Source: Tribonema minus
Taxonomy: Eukaryota > Sar > Xanthophyceae > Tribonematales > Tribonemataceae
Assembly (NCBI GenBank): GCA_017506865.1
Contig: JAFCMP010000334.1
Coordinates: forward strand, 248,001-312,000
Direction of reading: 5' to 3'
DNA: 64,000 nt
In this document: in pieces, positions 32,259 to 49,863 of the stretch
How the letters are laid out: every line of letters begins with the position of its first letter
Numbering within the stretch: the stretch's first letter is position 1
Position numbers and translations under genes: made by a program
Notes under the pieces: generated by a model
Seen by the model: the letters and a program-made list of their open reading frames with translations, nothing else
Told to the model about the DNA's origin: nothing
The model's database searches: none

Positions 32259-35200
32259 CTACGCGATGTTGGCACCGCCGTTGGCGCCGCTGGCGCTGCC
32301 GCTGCCTCCAATGGCTCCATAGAGCCCGCCGCTGCTGCTGCTGCTGCTGCCGCTAGTACTGCCGCTATGGCCGCAAGCTGCCGCTCGCATCTCCACTGCC
32401 GAGCCGCCGCCGCCGCCGCCGCCGCCGCGCAACAGCGACCCCCCTGCGGCCGGCCGCGACCTTGCCGCCGCCCGATGTCGTTCCGCGCTGCCTCGCGCTA
32501 CAAAAGAGGCAGCGGCCGCGACCACGAGGCACAGGGAGAGAGCCAGTGCCGCAGTGCTCAGCAGCGTGGACGAGCTGGCGTCGCGGAGGTCCCAGGGCGC
32601 CGCGGCGGCGGCAGCGGCAGCACCGTCATTGGCGGAGCCGCGCTGCCGGTGGTGCACAGCGCTCAGCTCTGCTGCTTCGGCAGCAGATTCTGTGGGCGCC
32701 GCGGGCGTACCCTCTGCGTCGGTGACGTCCGGATTCTCGTGCGCCATTGCGCCAATGTCGGGTATCGCGCCGCTCCAATCGGGCACGAATCCGCCGCCGC
32801 CGCCGCCGCCGCCACCAAAGCCCCTGCCGCCGTAGCCGCCGCCGGCCGCGCGCAGGCCCCACAGCGTGACGTCTGTCGTCTGGCTGCTGATGCCAGGCGT
32901 GGACGCCACCGCCGCGTACCAGCCTGAACAGTGGTCATGGCTGCCGCCGCCTCCGCCTCCTCCGCCACCGCCGCCGCCCCCACTGCCACCACCGCCACCA
33001 CCACCACCGCTTGCGCTGCCTCCACCAAAGCCTCCGTCAGTGCCTCCACCGCCACCGCCGTCGCTGCCGCCGCCGCCGCTGACGCCGCCAATGGCGACAG
33101 TGCTGTCGGCGGTGCGGCGGCGAAAGTCGCCGTGCGCTGCGCCGACGACGGTAACGCCGTTCCCAATGCTGCCGCGGTCGTCGCCAATGTTGCCGAAACT
33201 TTCGCCGCGGTCGTCGCCAATGTTGCCGAAACTTTCGCCGCCGATGCTGCCGCCGTCACTGCTGCTGCTGCTGTTGCCCGCCGCAGCACTCAGCGCTGCC
33301 GCCGATGCATTCCATTGCGCAGCGCCGCCGCTGCTGCCGCCGCCGCCGCCGCTGCCGCCGCCACTAGCGCCGCTGCCGCCGCTGCCGCCGCCGCCGCCGA
33401 AGCGCGCGTTCCACAGGAACGCGTCGTTGAAATCGTAGTTCCAGATGCCGAGGTCGTCCCAGACGCGCCACGCGTGAGTGTCGCTCTCGGCGTCGAGGCG
33501 GTCATTGGGCGCAGTGGCGTCGGCTTCGGTCTCGTTCTGCTTGCAGCAGACCTCGTGGTCGAGGAAGACGAAGGACCAGCCGCGGCAGCAGCCGGTGGAT
33601 TCGCGGATGCGCTGTTGAGGGTGGGGATGGGGGGGGGGGGCAATGAAAAGGGGGGTTGTCAGAAGGTAATGGCAATCAGTTCATGATGTGAGACCAAGGT
33701 GACAAGTACTGGACGCGGGCAGTGCAAGGATGCACTGGGCAGATAGGGTACATGCGCAGCGAGTTGATCAGATGCAGGGAAGTGTTTGGAGAGCATGCTG
33801 CCAGCTCTGCTGTGCCTGTGTAGGCACTGCACAAGCAGAATGCACAGAGACAACATCATGAACAAGCCATTATGCTCTGCGAACCAGGATTACAGTACCA
33901 GCGCAGAGCCAGCATGCGCAGTGCGCGTTGGCTTGTGCTGGTCAGCCAAGACCGAGAAAATGGCGAGTCGGTCACGTGGCTAGCGGAATTCAGAGGCGAG
34001 CTGAGTGTTCCACGGTGCTGCGCGCCTGCCGTCGACTTTAGCGACTCGTGCAGCCCTGCGGTCGCGCGGCCACATGGCAGCGCTCAGAGGCGGCCCGAAA
34101 CAGGCATTCTGCGACTGCCCACCACGCCTGCCAGCGCACAAACCAAATACACACACGCACCTTGGCCTCCGTGCAGACGCAGCACCAGTCGCCCCACCCC
34201 TGCTCGCACGTGAGCGACGCGTTGTACATGAGGTAGCCGACCTTGTCCCACTTGAACTGCACCGCGCGCGCGCCCGCGCCGGCGTCGCCCTCCCCCTCCG
34301 TGCCGTTGTTGCGGTCAACGGCTGCGCAAACGGCGACAATTGCGGCGTGACAGACATGAGGTATTGGGTATTCAGCTAATTTATCATGACGGATCATCAA
34401 GCTTGTCCCACTTGAACTGTATCATGACAGATCATCAAGCTTGCCCCACTTAGGATGCTCCGCGCGCGCGCCGGCGCAGGCATTGCCCTCTCCCTCTGTG
34501 GCATTGCTGCGGTTGACGGCTGCGCAGGCGGCAACGGTTGAGACACCACAGATAGATGCAAGGTATTGGGTATATTAGTAGAATAATTTTTTCCGTAGCA
34601 GATTATCAATGTCGCGGCCTGTAGCCACTGCTAACCTCGCAGTGCAATGACTGCAGGTGACGAAGCATACAGGAATAAGGAGAATAGGGCAGTGAGAAGT
34701 GAACTGAAGGCTGCACGTGTAGCTGCGAGAGGCAGCTGCGCTGAGCATGTTGAGGAATCGTTGAAGTTTGGAATGTCACTTCCTTGACGACGCGGATGGG
34801 ATTTGCTCACGTGCTTGTGTTGTGCGTGCACACGATATCCCACATCAAAGGGGGTGTATAGCTGTGAGTTATGATTGCGTGCGACCCATAGGGTAGGACT
34901 AGAAGGGAACCGAGGGCAACCAGGTATTTGCAAACATGTTTGTGTTGTGATTCAAGACTGACAAAAAGCAGCCGTGTTCACTGGATGCCCGCCCTGCATG
35001 CAGCTTGTGACAGCGAACGCTGCGCTCGAAATGAGGGCACGTCACGATTATGCCCCACTTCAACTTCAACTACAACTTGTCAACGTCAACAGCAGGAATG
35101 ATGCTGTAGTGCAGCACCCATTCTGTTTTGTGCCGTTCTTGTGGTCGGCAGCTGAGTAGTAACGCCGGTGTGTTCGCATACAAAGGCCCTGTCGGCTGTG

Positions 35201-35335
35201 TGCTGGCTTTGCCTTGATAGAATGCTCTGCACGCAGCAGCTACAGGTTCTGCTTGGTGGGACTGTTATTCCTGTGCAGCACAGTGACTCTCCTACCCTCC
35301 CAAAGTGCATACACTTGCAATTGGGTACATGTCCC

Positions 35336-35374
<39 letters not shown>

Positions 35375-36805
35375 CCTTGCATGCACCGTGCGTCACACGC
35401 ATTGCTCAGCGGCCCCCAATCACATGCGCTATTGCTGTCGAATATCACACACCTTAGTGCCTATGGCAATAGGCAACTACCTACACACACCTTAGTGCCT
35501 ATAACTGCAGAGCAAGACACGAACTGACGGCAGTTACATGCGCCGCAACTCACCATCAGGCCCCGTCAGGGTGTCATTCTGCGCAGGCTGGGAGCCATCC
35601 TGCTCCCCCTGCATGTACTTGTCCGCATATGCATGCCAGCCCCCCCCCCACCCCCCGCCCTCCCCACCCCCTGCCCCTGCCCCCTCCCCACCCCCCATTC
35701 CGGGCGCGTATTGCGTCCCCCCCCAGTCTCCTGTTTTTGCGGTGTTGTTGGCGTCTGGGTCCACGTGCAGCGGATTGCCGGAGCCCTGCGCCGTCGCATG
35801 CGCGGCGTGGCGTGATCGGGATGATGCTCAGGTGAGCGTATGCAGGTATGTACTCATGTACGCATGTATGTATGTATGTATGTATGCATGTATGTATACG
35901 GTGCAGAAACGCCCCAGCAGTGCTCAACATGGAAGTGATCGGTGGAGGCAGCGAGCAACAGATCATTGCATGGCAAAGTTGCAGTGGATGATGCTTTAAA
36001 GCTGCAGGCTGTATGCTGAGGTACACGTCCAGTGCGCAATGTGCTGTGCTATTGCATCAGCACAGGATAACTCAAAACTGGTACTTCAGGTAGTCGAACA
36101 GAGCTATAAGCGTACATTACGACCGTTCGGATAGATTACAAGGTGCGGCGGCGTTATTGCCCATTCATTCAGAGCTGAGCGTCATCATCCTTTTCAGCAG
36201 TGCTGCAATCAATCGAGAAGTTTTGTTCACAAACAATCTGCTGAAGTTGATGCAGTTCATTGAAGTTGACGTGCCACTGCGCGTCTCACCCGCTCCAGTA
36301 TATACGACTCGCTGCTGCTGTCTCCAGCACCGCCCTCCGCACCAGAGTCCGTCGTAAAATCTACGTACGTCTGCCCCGCCTGTGTGGCATTCGCAAACTC
36401 CACGCCCCGGCTGCCCAGCGTGAAACCGAAGCCGTAACCGCCCATGAAGGGGGTGCAGCACTCTGCGGTGCCGCCGCCGCCGCCGCCGCCCCCCTCGACC
36501 CAGAGCATGCCGTCGCTGTGGCAGCTGCGCATAACCGTCTGCAAAGTGTGGACGGCAGGGGGGGGGGTAGGGGGCAGTGGGGGGCTAAGCAGGCATGCAC
36601 TGATCGCTCACAGCTTTCAAGGAGCACCGCGCGCCGAAACCATATCGCTCGCACGCACGCACACACATGGTTGAGGCGGTCCTGCCACTGCTGCCGCCGC
36701 TGCTGGCGGCGGTGCTGCTGCTCGCATGCAAACTTGGACCTGCATTGCGCTGCGCTGCCAGCACTACCGCCATAAATCATTGCTTATTCCTCTTTGTGAA
36801 CGCAG

Positions 36806-36844
<39 letters not shown>

Positions 36845-39800
36845 GCGCGCACGCGCACACACACCTGCAGCGCCGTCGACAGCGTGGCCAGGCGCGCCTC
36901 GCCCCCCTCCCCCGCGTCAAAATCATCGTCCAACTTCGTGCCGCAGATGATGTAGCCCACGCGCGCCGCCAACAGGCACGTCGCGTCCATCGTGCTGCAC
37001 GTGCCGCACCCGCTGCCGCCGCCCACCGACACCCACCGCCCCCCCGCCTCCTCCGCCCCGCCCGCCACCATGGTTGTGGCGTTGAGCGCCAGCCACAGCG
37101 CCGCCGCATCGGGGTCTCCGCTGCCGCTACCGCCGCCGCTGCCAGCGCCGTCGCTGCTGCCGCCGCTGCTGCCACCGCCGCTGCTGCTGCTGCCAGCACT
37201 GCCAGCGTCGCCGCCGCCGGTGCCAGTGCCACTGCCATCGGCCGCATCAACGTTGACGCCGCCGTAGTGCGCGAGCCAGTGCAGGAGCACCTTCCTGTTG
37301 ACCTGCGCGCCGCCGCCGCCGCCGCCGCCCAGCGAGCTGTCGGTGACGTTGGCCAGGTTGCCCTCGACGCCGCCGCCGCCGCCGCCGCCCGCTGTCACCA
37401 GCAGCGTCGCGTTGCAGTAGACCTGAGGCAGCGCGGGGCGTTCAAGCGGTCAAATGGACGTTGTTGACAGAGTGGGGGGGGGGGGGCAAGTAATATAGGC
37501 ATGCACCTTACAATGCCCCCCTCCCCCCCCCCCCCCGTGCGGAGTCACACCATTGTAATTCAAGTGTTGAGCAGCTGCCACAGCAGCGACCATTTCATAT
37601 TTTGCAAAATCTGTGCCCAGAGTGAGGGGCAGGCGCGTGTATGTATGTACGATCACCTCGCTTCTGGAGTAGCGCCTGCGCGCGCATGGGTGGCTGGGAC
37701 ACGGCGCAAGTCGCGGGTGTTGTATGCAATTAATGACCCCGTGAAAGCGTCCGCATGCCAGGGGTCTGTGACGTCTAACTTGCAGTGCATGAGCAGATTG
37801 CCGAGAGCAAAGGCTGCTGGTGTGAAGTTGAAGTTGCAGTTGATGCTGGCGCTCACGGCCAGGCGAGCGCAGCTGCCAACGCCGTACCAGCTCCCCCGGC
37901 GCGCATGCGCGAGCGCTGCTTCAACTGCGGTGCTGCGCACCGCGACGACCGCTCCGTCATGAACTGTATTCAACAAAACTCGATACTTCTCGTCTGCAGC
38001 AGCATGGACTTCTGCACACGGGGGCACGGTATGTGGCGGACAGCAAGGTGCGCGCGCCGAGTGGAAGTATGTACACTCTGCTTTCGAGGTGCATGCAGCA
38101 GCACTGTGGAATGCTCCGTACCTGGAATCCAGCGCCGCTGCCGCCGCCGCCCTCTATCCGCGGCGGACCCGGTATCTCCGGCACGTCATCACCGCGTTCT
38201 GGCGCAGCCGTCTCGCCTGCTGCTGCAACGCTGCTGCTGATGAGGGTAGGTATGACTGATGCGGACGTGGGGGCAGCGCTTGGCGCTGCTGTGTCGTGCT
38301 CATCGGTGAGCTCCTGCAGGCTGACCGCGGCAGGCGCAGCGGCGCCGCTGATGACTTGATGCTCACTGAGCGCTGGCGCACCCGCCGCCGCCGCTGCTGC
38401 TGCTGCTGCTGCTGCTGCTGCATTGAGGGGCGACGCGTCCGTCGTCGCCGCTGCATCGGTAACGGGGATTGCGGCAGCAGCCGCCGCAGCAGCAGCGCCG
38501 TCGACGTCTTCATCTGCGCCATCCAATCCGCTGCCGCTGTCGCTGCCGTGCCGCGGCGCCTCAGCCGCAGGTCCGCCAACAGAGCCACCGTGCTCACCTG
38601 CCGCCGCTGCCGCCGCGGCTTCCTGTTCCGCGGCAGCAGCGGCAGGGGCAGCGGCGGCTTGCTGTTCCGCGGCAGCAGCAGCGGCGGCGGCTTCCTGTTC
38701 CGCGGCAGCAGCGGCGGCGGCGGCGGCGCCGGCGTAGAACAGCGGGTTGCGCTCCTGTGCGGTGCGGAACGCGCGCGCCGGCGACCAGCCGAAGCGGTGT
38801 GTCTGCGCGACGAGGCGTGGGGCAGCGCTCGGCACGGCGATGAGCGCTGTGAGGTACTCTGCGAGGCCCTTGCCGCCGAGCTGCGCCTGCGTGAGGACGA
38901 GCGCGTCGCAGACCGCGAGGCCGGCCATAGAGCACTGCGCGCGCGACTCCTCCCAGCCCGCCTGCGCGCGGGTTTTGAAGGGGGAGGGGGGGGGCCAGAG
39001 GTGCAGGGCGAATGAGTGTCATGAAAACTTTATTCCGAGTGTGTCGGGCTATACGGGGGAGGGGGGAGGGGGGGGGGGCGGGGGAAGAGCGCGCCAGGTG
39101 ACTGCAAGTGTGGTTATTCGTTGCTGTGCATCATGTAGGCATGGCGTGTTTTGAGGAAAGGAGCATGCACCTATCAAAGCATGCAATTCTGCGCACACAA
39201 GTACGTACACTTTTGATCACATCCATACATTCAGAGCGCGCAGCTCCAGGCGGTGAGGCGATTCACAACAAACCACCCCCAACCACCGCCTTGCCTGTAT
39301 TGCATTCAGCTCGCCAAACGTTGGCGCTTCGTGGTTGAAGTGGAAGTTTGTCACGGGGAGCCGCTCGCCAAGTACAGAGTCGACCCAATGCGACACAGTG
39401 GCGGCGAAGTGGCGCGCGGAACAGTCCAGGAACGCGAGCGATGCATCATCGAAGAAGCCGCCGGCTGTACAGCAGTAGGGTCATGCGTAATGCAGCATAG
39501 TGCGACACATGAGAAGGCTTCACATGACAGTAGGGTGCAGGTCATGTTGAAAATGATGCAGCAGCATGATGCGGCACATGTAAGGGCTTCCATGACAGTA
39601 GGGTGCAGGTTAGGTCAAGGTTGAGGAACTGATGAAGCAGCGGAATGCGGCACATGCGAGGGCTTCACATGACAGTAGGGTGCACATGACGCTGAAACTC
39701 ATGAAGTGAAACTGATGAAGCAGCGTAATGCGGCACATGAAGGGCTTTTCATGAGGGGCTGCTGCAGTGCGCACGGGCGCATGGACTTGTACATGGCTGC

Positions 39801-40965
39801 TGGTTTGCATCATGCATCAGGAAGAGAGGAGTGTCACAGGAGCGCACACGTCGCGTCACCGCGGCGGATGGAGCACTGTGGCTCCATATGACTTATGGCC
39901 TGAGGCACAAAGTTCAACAATAGAGAACGACGGCCTGGAAGCCATGTGCCAGCTGCTGCCATGGATTCAGCATGATTTAATCATGCTGACACTGGTGTTG
40001 GCTGCGTGCAAGCCAGGTTTGGCTGGTATGTAGCACAGCTCAAACTGCAGTCACCAGTTCTGCACTGCAAGCTGAAGTCCATAGTACTTACACAAGCCAT
40101 ATACAGCAGAAGACAGAGAGCAACAGTGCACGGTGGACGCTGACATCGGGTGATTGGGCAGGAGCGAATGCTGCAGATGCGGCGCTGTACCACCGCTAGC
40201 ATGCTTCTGAAACACAACCAGAAAGTTCACTGTTGAGGTCAGCAGTTGCTGAAATATTTCCACAGTGAACAGCATCTGCAGTTTTTGTTGTTACTGTTGC
40301 GAGGGCAGCAAAACGAAGTCGCTGCGATGGAAACAAATTGCTGATCAGTGCAGTGCTTGCTTTGTGCGTGAACTGATGAAGTTAACTTGAGACAGTGCTG
40401 CACTGCAGTACTGCACAACCATCATGGCTCAGCTGAAGTTGTTTTAAATCCATGACAGTTGTGCTACCACAGTTCCAGTGCATCCAGGAGTGCAGTATAC
40501 AGAGCAGATGCATCTGGATTCAAAGTAGCACAGGTAGTCAGAACTGGATCCCCCGAGGATTGTAGGTCTTGTCTGTGGCATACGATCAACTGGACAACTA
40601 GACGATGCGCTTTGCAGCCACTGGTAGCCTCTAACGGGCAAATCACGGATGCGCATTGCGTGCAACGCTAAATTCTCGTATATCTCGTAAACTCAGAATG
40701 CTTCTGATATCAATTGTGCCTGACGCTATGCACAGTGTTGAGAGCACCGCAGCAAGAAGAAAGTGCACATCGGATGTTAGACACTGCTGTACTCACGTGG
40801 TGAGTCGCCGTCCAATAACACTGTGGGCCCAGCTGTGTTGTGCACAGTTATCGTGCCCCCACTCTGGGCTTTCCTCGCCGTCCCGTCACCATCAGCTCCC
40901 TCCGCAGCAGCCCAGCAGAGCAGCTGCGGTGCGCACAGCGCTAGGAGCAGTCGTTGCATATGCAT
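32259..40965 (-). CDS. Large secreted or type I membrane glycoprotein, Gly/Ala/Ser-rich, family unknown
   Basis: The model starts at ATG 40965 (or 40959) with a signal peptide, MQRLLLALCAPQLLCWAAA. Phase-matched exons are 40965-40797, 39464-39355 and 38961-38122, then, after an unresolved part (about 38090-37540), 37422-36865, 36538-36290, 35785-35554, 34321-34161 and 33611-32259 (stop). The ectodomain has Cys-bearing blocks (CSMAGLAVCDALVLTQAQL; CGTCSTMDATCLLAARVGYI; CEQGWGDWCCVCTEAK; CCRGWSFVFLDHEVCCKQNE), several N-X-S/T sites (NATLL, NASLT, NETE) and long Gly, Ala and Ser runs. Near the C terminus is one membrane segment, LLSTAALALSLCLVVAAAAS, followed by a basic then Gly/Ser-rich cytoplasmic tail. 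A cell-surface or wall-associated role is inferred. In the unresolved part one frame reads YFHSARAPCCPPHTVPPCAE and DEKYRVLLNTVHDG, and probably belongs here. Confidence 0.7.
34395..34550 (-). pseudogene. Decayed copy of a glycoprotein exon edge
   Basis: The minus strand repeats the acceptor and first codons of exon 34321-34161. The exon reads AVDRNNGTEGEGDAGAGARA; the copy reads AVNRSNATEGEGNACAGARA. The remainder is rearranged, with a second short repeat of the sequence around AAGCTTGTCCCACTTGAACT. It sits in the upstream intron, about 200 bases away. Confidence 0.7.
35341..35373 (+). repeat. Poly-C tract of 33 bases
   Basis: An uninterrupted run of C within an intron of the glycoprotein gene (35553-34322). 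The minus, transcribed sense strand is poly-G, which can form quadruplexes. The length may be affected by sequencing. Confidence 0.8.
36806..36864 (+). repeat. CA/CG dinucleotide microsatellite at a splice donor
   Basis: About 18 CA units and then mixed CGCG/CACA to 36864. On the minus strand this is (GT)n starting exactly at the donor that follows exon 37422-36865 (TGCAG then GTGTGTGTGC). Confidence 0.8.
39475..39765. repeat. Tandem repeat in glycoprotein intron 1
   Basis: Four to five degenerate copies of a unit of about 65 to 75 bases with the plus-strand core GGGCTTCACATGACAGTAGG followed by GTGCA, plus ATGAAGCAGCGTAATGCGGC. It begins immediately upstream of the acceptor of exon 39464-39355. 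Confidence 0.7.
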
Positions 40966-41165
40966 GCAGCAGATGCAGCTGGCATTGTACGCCGGTGATC
41001 CTGCAGGATCCTTGCTGTCTTCGGTCTTCTTCCAGGAAGGGTGCGGGAACTGCCTTCCACAAAACTTCTGTTTAGGGGGTGAGGTGGTGATAAAAAGCAT
41101 GCTTTCCACCTCTGTTTTGCCTCTGTCATTTTGTGTGATGCACTCTAATGCGCCTGCCTTCAGTC

Positions 41166-41385
41166 TCAAGCACGAGCCATGAAGGCCTGGAGTTCCTTGG
41201 GTGGCGCCTCTGCGCCGTCGGTGGCAGCATCCAGCACATCCCGCTGGTGTTGATACAGCCGACGCCCTGAGCTGCTCAGTCCCGCAGTGACATGAGGGTT
41301 GAGAGTGAAGCCGTCCCAGTCAGCTGTTGCATGAGTCATCAAACGGATCTGCGCCAGAGGCCATTGTGGCCCTGCCAGCAGGGCT
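41166..41385 (-). CDS. Last exon of an unrecognised gene (partial)
   Basis: After an acceptor (TTCTGTCAACAG) the frame reads ALLAGPQWPLAQIRLMTHAT, ADWDGFTLNPHVTAGLSSSG and RRLYQHQRDVL, ending PPKELQAFMARA and a stop at 41166. It needs a preceding exon ending in phase 2. A candidate exon near 41882-41820 reads WNQLLHSVALLLEAPPAKG but its phase does not match, so an intermediate exon is missing. I do not recognise the family. It ends 200 bases upstream of the glycoprotein start, on the same strand. Confidence 0.45.
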
Positions 41386-42811
41386 CTGTTGACAGAAGAA
41401 ACAAACACTCAGGCAGACTCATTAAGTCATGGCTCAGCTGGCGCATAGCGATTGCGGCAATGGAACTGACCTGTTGAAGGCTTAGGCATGAGTAACAGCT
41501 GCCATGAAGGGTTGGGCTTGCTTGATGTCTAGCAATTTCATTTTGCTGGACTCCGATGCAGTGATTGCTTGGATTTGGCGAGCAGTAGCGGCCACTACAT
41601 TGGCAGGAGCCTGATAGCGTGCAAAGTGGTCCGAGAACTGTGTGTGTGTTCTGCAAAATCTGCGGAGGGCACTAGTGGTAGCAGTACTTGTAGTAGTGAT
41701 CGTGCAGTTGGGTCGGTCAGAGATGCGCTTAGGCGCCCCGTGTGTGCTGAGAGCTCAGAATGCAGCAGCTCGCCTCAGTGCAGATGCACAAAACGTCCAG
41801 TCCAGCCGCCTCTGACAGCACCACCTCCTTTCGCTGGCGGCGCCTCCAGCAGGAGCGCCACACTATGCAGCAGCTGGTTCCACTGCAGATACAACGCGCT
41901 TGCTTGCCAAGAGCTCCTTAAACAATCAGTCCAGACATCAGTACCGCCGTGCCTTCCGTCCGTCTGGCAATATCCTGCCGCTGCGGCCGCCTGCTTCTAC
42001 AAGGCTGGGATATTCCATTTTCATAACAACGCTGATGCCTTGTCAACATGTTTGCTGCTTTCAGGCGGCGCCAGCAAGCATATGCTAGCCCCTACAACAA
42101 CGCAAAAACTGAAAAAAGGTATGCAACGTGTAGGTGGGGCATCGCAGCTGTGCACAGTACGATGCCGCCACTCAGTGCAGCTTGCTGGGATATCCTACAG
42201 CAGCGCAGAACAAAGCTGTGTGCAGCATCTCTGCCTACGGCGCGCACGCCGTGAATGTGCATGATGTATATGTTTGGGCGAGAGAATAAACGCTTTTTAT
42301 TCTTCTTGTTGAAGTTGTTAGTTCTGAGTGTGTGTGACAGTGTCGTCGTTGCTGTTTGCAGCAGCGGGTATATATGCGGGCTGCACATGAGTCGCGCATG
42401 GCCATGCACATGGCTCTGCTTTGTAGTGCCAGCAGCCGCTTTCTGACACAAAGCTTCATGATTGGCAGCAGGGCTAGCCTCAGCCGCGTGCTCTGTGCTG
42501 CTAGGACGACGGACGACGAGCTCCGGTGGCCACCAGAGCGAGGTACCACACCAGCATCTTGCCTGTGCCGTTGAGTAGCTTGAATCAGCTGCTGCTTGTG
42601 TCCTTTATACGTTTTTCGGCACGAATGAAACTTTCTCGTGCACGTCAACGACAGCTTGGGGGGCAAGACGTATCGCAATGATGATAGTGACCTGACACCA
42701 TACAGCATCACAATGGCTGCCGCAGTAGTGTCTGATATGGTGTTCTTGTGCACGGACTCGCGTCTGTCCTTCGCTTGACCCTGTGACATCATCGGCGCAG
42801 TATTACAACTG
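41386..42811. other. Probable upstream exons and spacer, unresolved
   Basis: It should contain the 5' exons of the gene ending at 41166. Apart from the WNQLLHSVALLLEAPP fragment on the minus strand near 41880-41820 I cannot support any exon. Large frames on both strands (41569-42264 plus, 42235-42903 minus) have no recognisable features. Confidence 0.3.
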
Positions 42812-44735
42812 ATGTGTGGTGTTGTACCTGCAAGGCGCCCAAAAAAGCCAGAATTGATGCTGGCATCAGACGCAGGAAGCGAGAAGCCGAAGACCGTGTT
42901 CATTCATTTCACCGGTGATGCTGCCACCGAGACGAGAGTCAAGACACAAGCTGCACTCGATGGCCTTCTGTCGCGCATTGGTGCAGCCGGCCTGCTGAAC
43001 ACGAAAGAGCAAGCACCAGCACTGCTGATGGACCTTGAAGACCTGCGGGACTCCGATATCTACCGCTTGTGCTTTGCGACCGCCGCTTCTGTCGTGCAAT
43101 CCACTGCATCCGCTGCAGCTCTGCTTCCAGTCTCAGACGAAAGCAATGAAGGCGTTGAAGATGGCGATGAGAGCACTGAGGTGAAGTTAGCCAGCAGTCC
43201 ACAGTCACCAACGCTACAGCTTCGGGCAGTGTCTATGACTTCTATGAGAGGGACGATGAGGACGATTGCATCTTTGATGACCATTACTCAACGCAGTGGA
43301 TCAACTCTCTCATCAAGCGTAAAACGGCAGCGTGGGCCGAGAAGGTGAGATACACTTTGAACTACTTCTGCCACAGACTTGCACTTGAGGGATCAGGCTA
43401 CATGTTATGATGCAGAGCCATGGGCCTCACTTGAGAGCTGACTGGCCTGCGAGGCATGCAGAAAAGCGCATTTGCGTATCGCACGCTGCGACTGCTGGCC
43501 TGGGTCCAAGCACCAGAGCCTTTAGTAACATAAATCTACAGTATGTGTGCACGCGCACTGGCTGAGAGCACGTACACAAGTCAGGTAGCTTCGTAGAAAA
43601 GTCACTGAAACAAGCCAGTGTCAGCAAGTCATTTCTGGAGTTGCTGGCTTGTATCTGCCAGCATGTGTTGCACTGGCAGCAATAGGAAGTTCAACCTTGT
43701 GCCTCCGACGTGCACCCTTTTGACATGAACTCTGAAGGACTCGTCATCAGCCCACGACGCACAATCGTGGCGCCTTCCGCCTTGCAATCCTGCCCCACAC
43801 GATGCAGGTGAACAAGCAGATCCCTGCACTGTTTGCACCGGAGAACATCACTCTGCAGATGGTCGACAGCACGTCACTCTGGCCCTCAGGCTGGGTGACT
43901 GATTTAGCAGACTGAGTGCGAACTTGGGTAGAAGCTGATGACGGGGGCGTATTCAGGGGCACGCAGCGTGACGCCGACGGCGTGGAGCGCGATGTATTTG
44001 TGGTTGTATCGGCCAAATCTGGCCCCGCAAAGCTGACTTCCATGGTAAGCGCACCATGTCTTCTGCAATGCATGCCGTTCATCAGGCGCTCTCCGGCGCT
44101 GCTCGTGTGCCCGTGATCTCACTTTGCACCTGTGTCTAAGCTAGTATAGTGAATGCATGCCAAGCATTCATAGTCATGATTGACAGCACCAGCACATTGA
44201 GTTTGTTATGCCTGTCATAATGCATGATGGAGGCTGCAATGGCTCTTGATGGAGGCTTGTTCTGCCTGTCATGGCTCATGATCGAGGCTGCAAGGAGGAT
44301 TAAATGCTGATGCAAACATGGGTGTTGAACATCACACATTCGCTTAGAGTGCATCACCGATGCCTCACCTGACATCACCTCAATGCAATTGCGTCGACAT
44401 GTGATTGCATCATCGCGCGCCATTCTCTGGCAGCACACCGCGGAGGAGCTGGCTGCGCAGTGCGACAGGTGCGCAACGGGAAAGTTGAGGCATTTCATGG
44501 AGGACTTTGTGGTTGTGAAGCTGTTCATCAAGACGAGAGCTGTGGAGCAGGCCTGCGCGCGATATGCGGACTTGAGCGGTCAGCCCAGGGCCACCATCAT
44601 TAGCGTCCTCGCTGCTGAGCAACTCAGCGAACATGAGGCCGACTTGGCAATGCAGAAGAGCCGCCTGTTTCGCCTCGTCCTCAGCAACCCTGGTGGATCA
44701 GGTTTGACGTTGAGGCCAGCGGTCGCGCAGTGTTG
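42812..44735 (+). CDS. Unrecognised multi-exon gene, mostly helical and acidic
   Basis: Candidate exons on the plus strand: from 42812 (or the later Met in ELMLASDAGSEKPKTV) with VKTQAALDGLLSRIGAAGLL and LLMDLEDLRDSDIYRLCFAT, ending in an acidic stretch near 43180. A frame around 43220-43345 reads SVYDFYERDDEDDCIFDDHY and STQWINSLIKRKTAAWAEK before a GTGAGA donor. Another around 43775-43890 reads ILPHTMQVNKQIPALFAPEN. One near 43932-44049 reads GVERDVFVVVSAKSGPAKLT. A last exon, from about 44350 to the stop at 44735, has RAILWQHTAEELAAQCDRCA, KLRHFMEDFVVVKLFIKTRA and ATIISVLAAEQLSEHEADLA. Phases between the internal pieces could not all be reconciled, so boundaries are approximate. No family is recognised. 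The stop lies about 290 bases from the giant TGTC array. Confidence 0.45.
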
Positions 44736-45020
44736 ATCTCTGTTTGAAGGTCAATTGTGGCGGCGGCAGAGCAGTTGGCGACACCAGGAAGCAATTGCAC
44801 TGCAGAAAATGCCACAAATTGAATGCTGCTTTCGAGTGCCATGCGAGCAGCTTTGCTCACTCATTTTTTTTGTTTTACAATGGCAGTGCTGTTTGCTACA
44901 TCCAGGGCCACTGCGCTCCAAGACCAGCCAGTATGGCACAAACATGCCACTGACTGATGTAAACTGGCAATCAAGCTATTCAGGTTCGATGGGAAAGGCG
45001 TGGTGCAACAGCTGGCTGGC

Positions 45021-49863
<4,843 letters not shown>

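Noticed and set aside
32866..33686. Plus-strand Pro-rich and Ala-rich frames (190 and 251 codons)
   Set aside because: They are the complement of the Gly-rich last exon of the minus-strand glycoprotein, which has a signal peptide, phase-matched exons and a membrane anchor.
40093..40211. Extra glycoprotein exon between exons 1 and 2
   Set aside because: Splice-like ends exist, but from the phase left by exon 1 it hits an immediate stop; exon 1 joins 39464 in phase without it.
40823..41182. Plus-strand frame with a hydrophobic N terminus (119 codons)
   Set aside because: It is antisense to the glycoprotein signal-peptide exon, which splices in phase to downstream exons.
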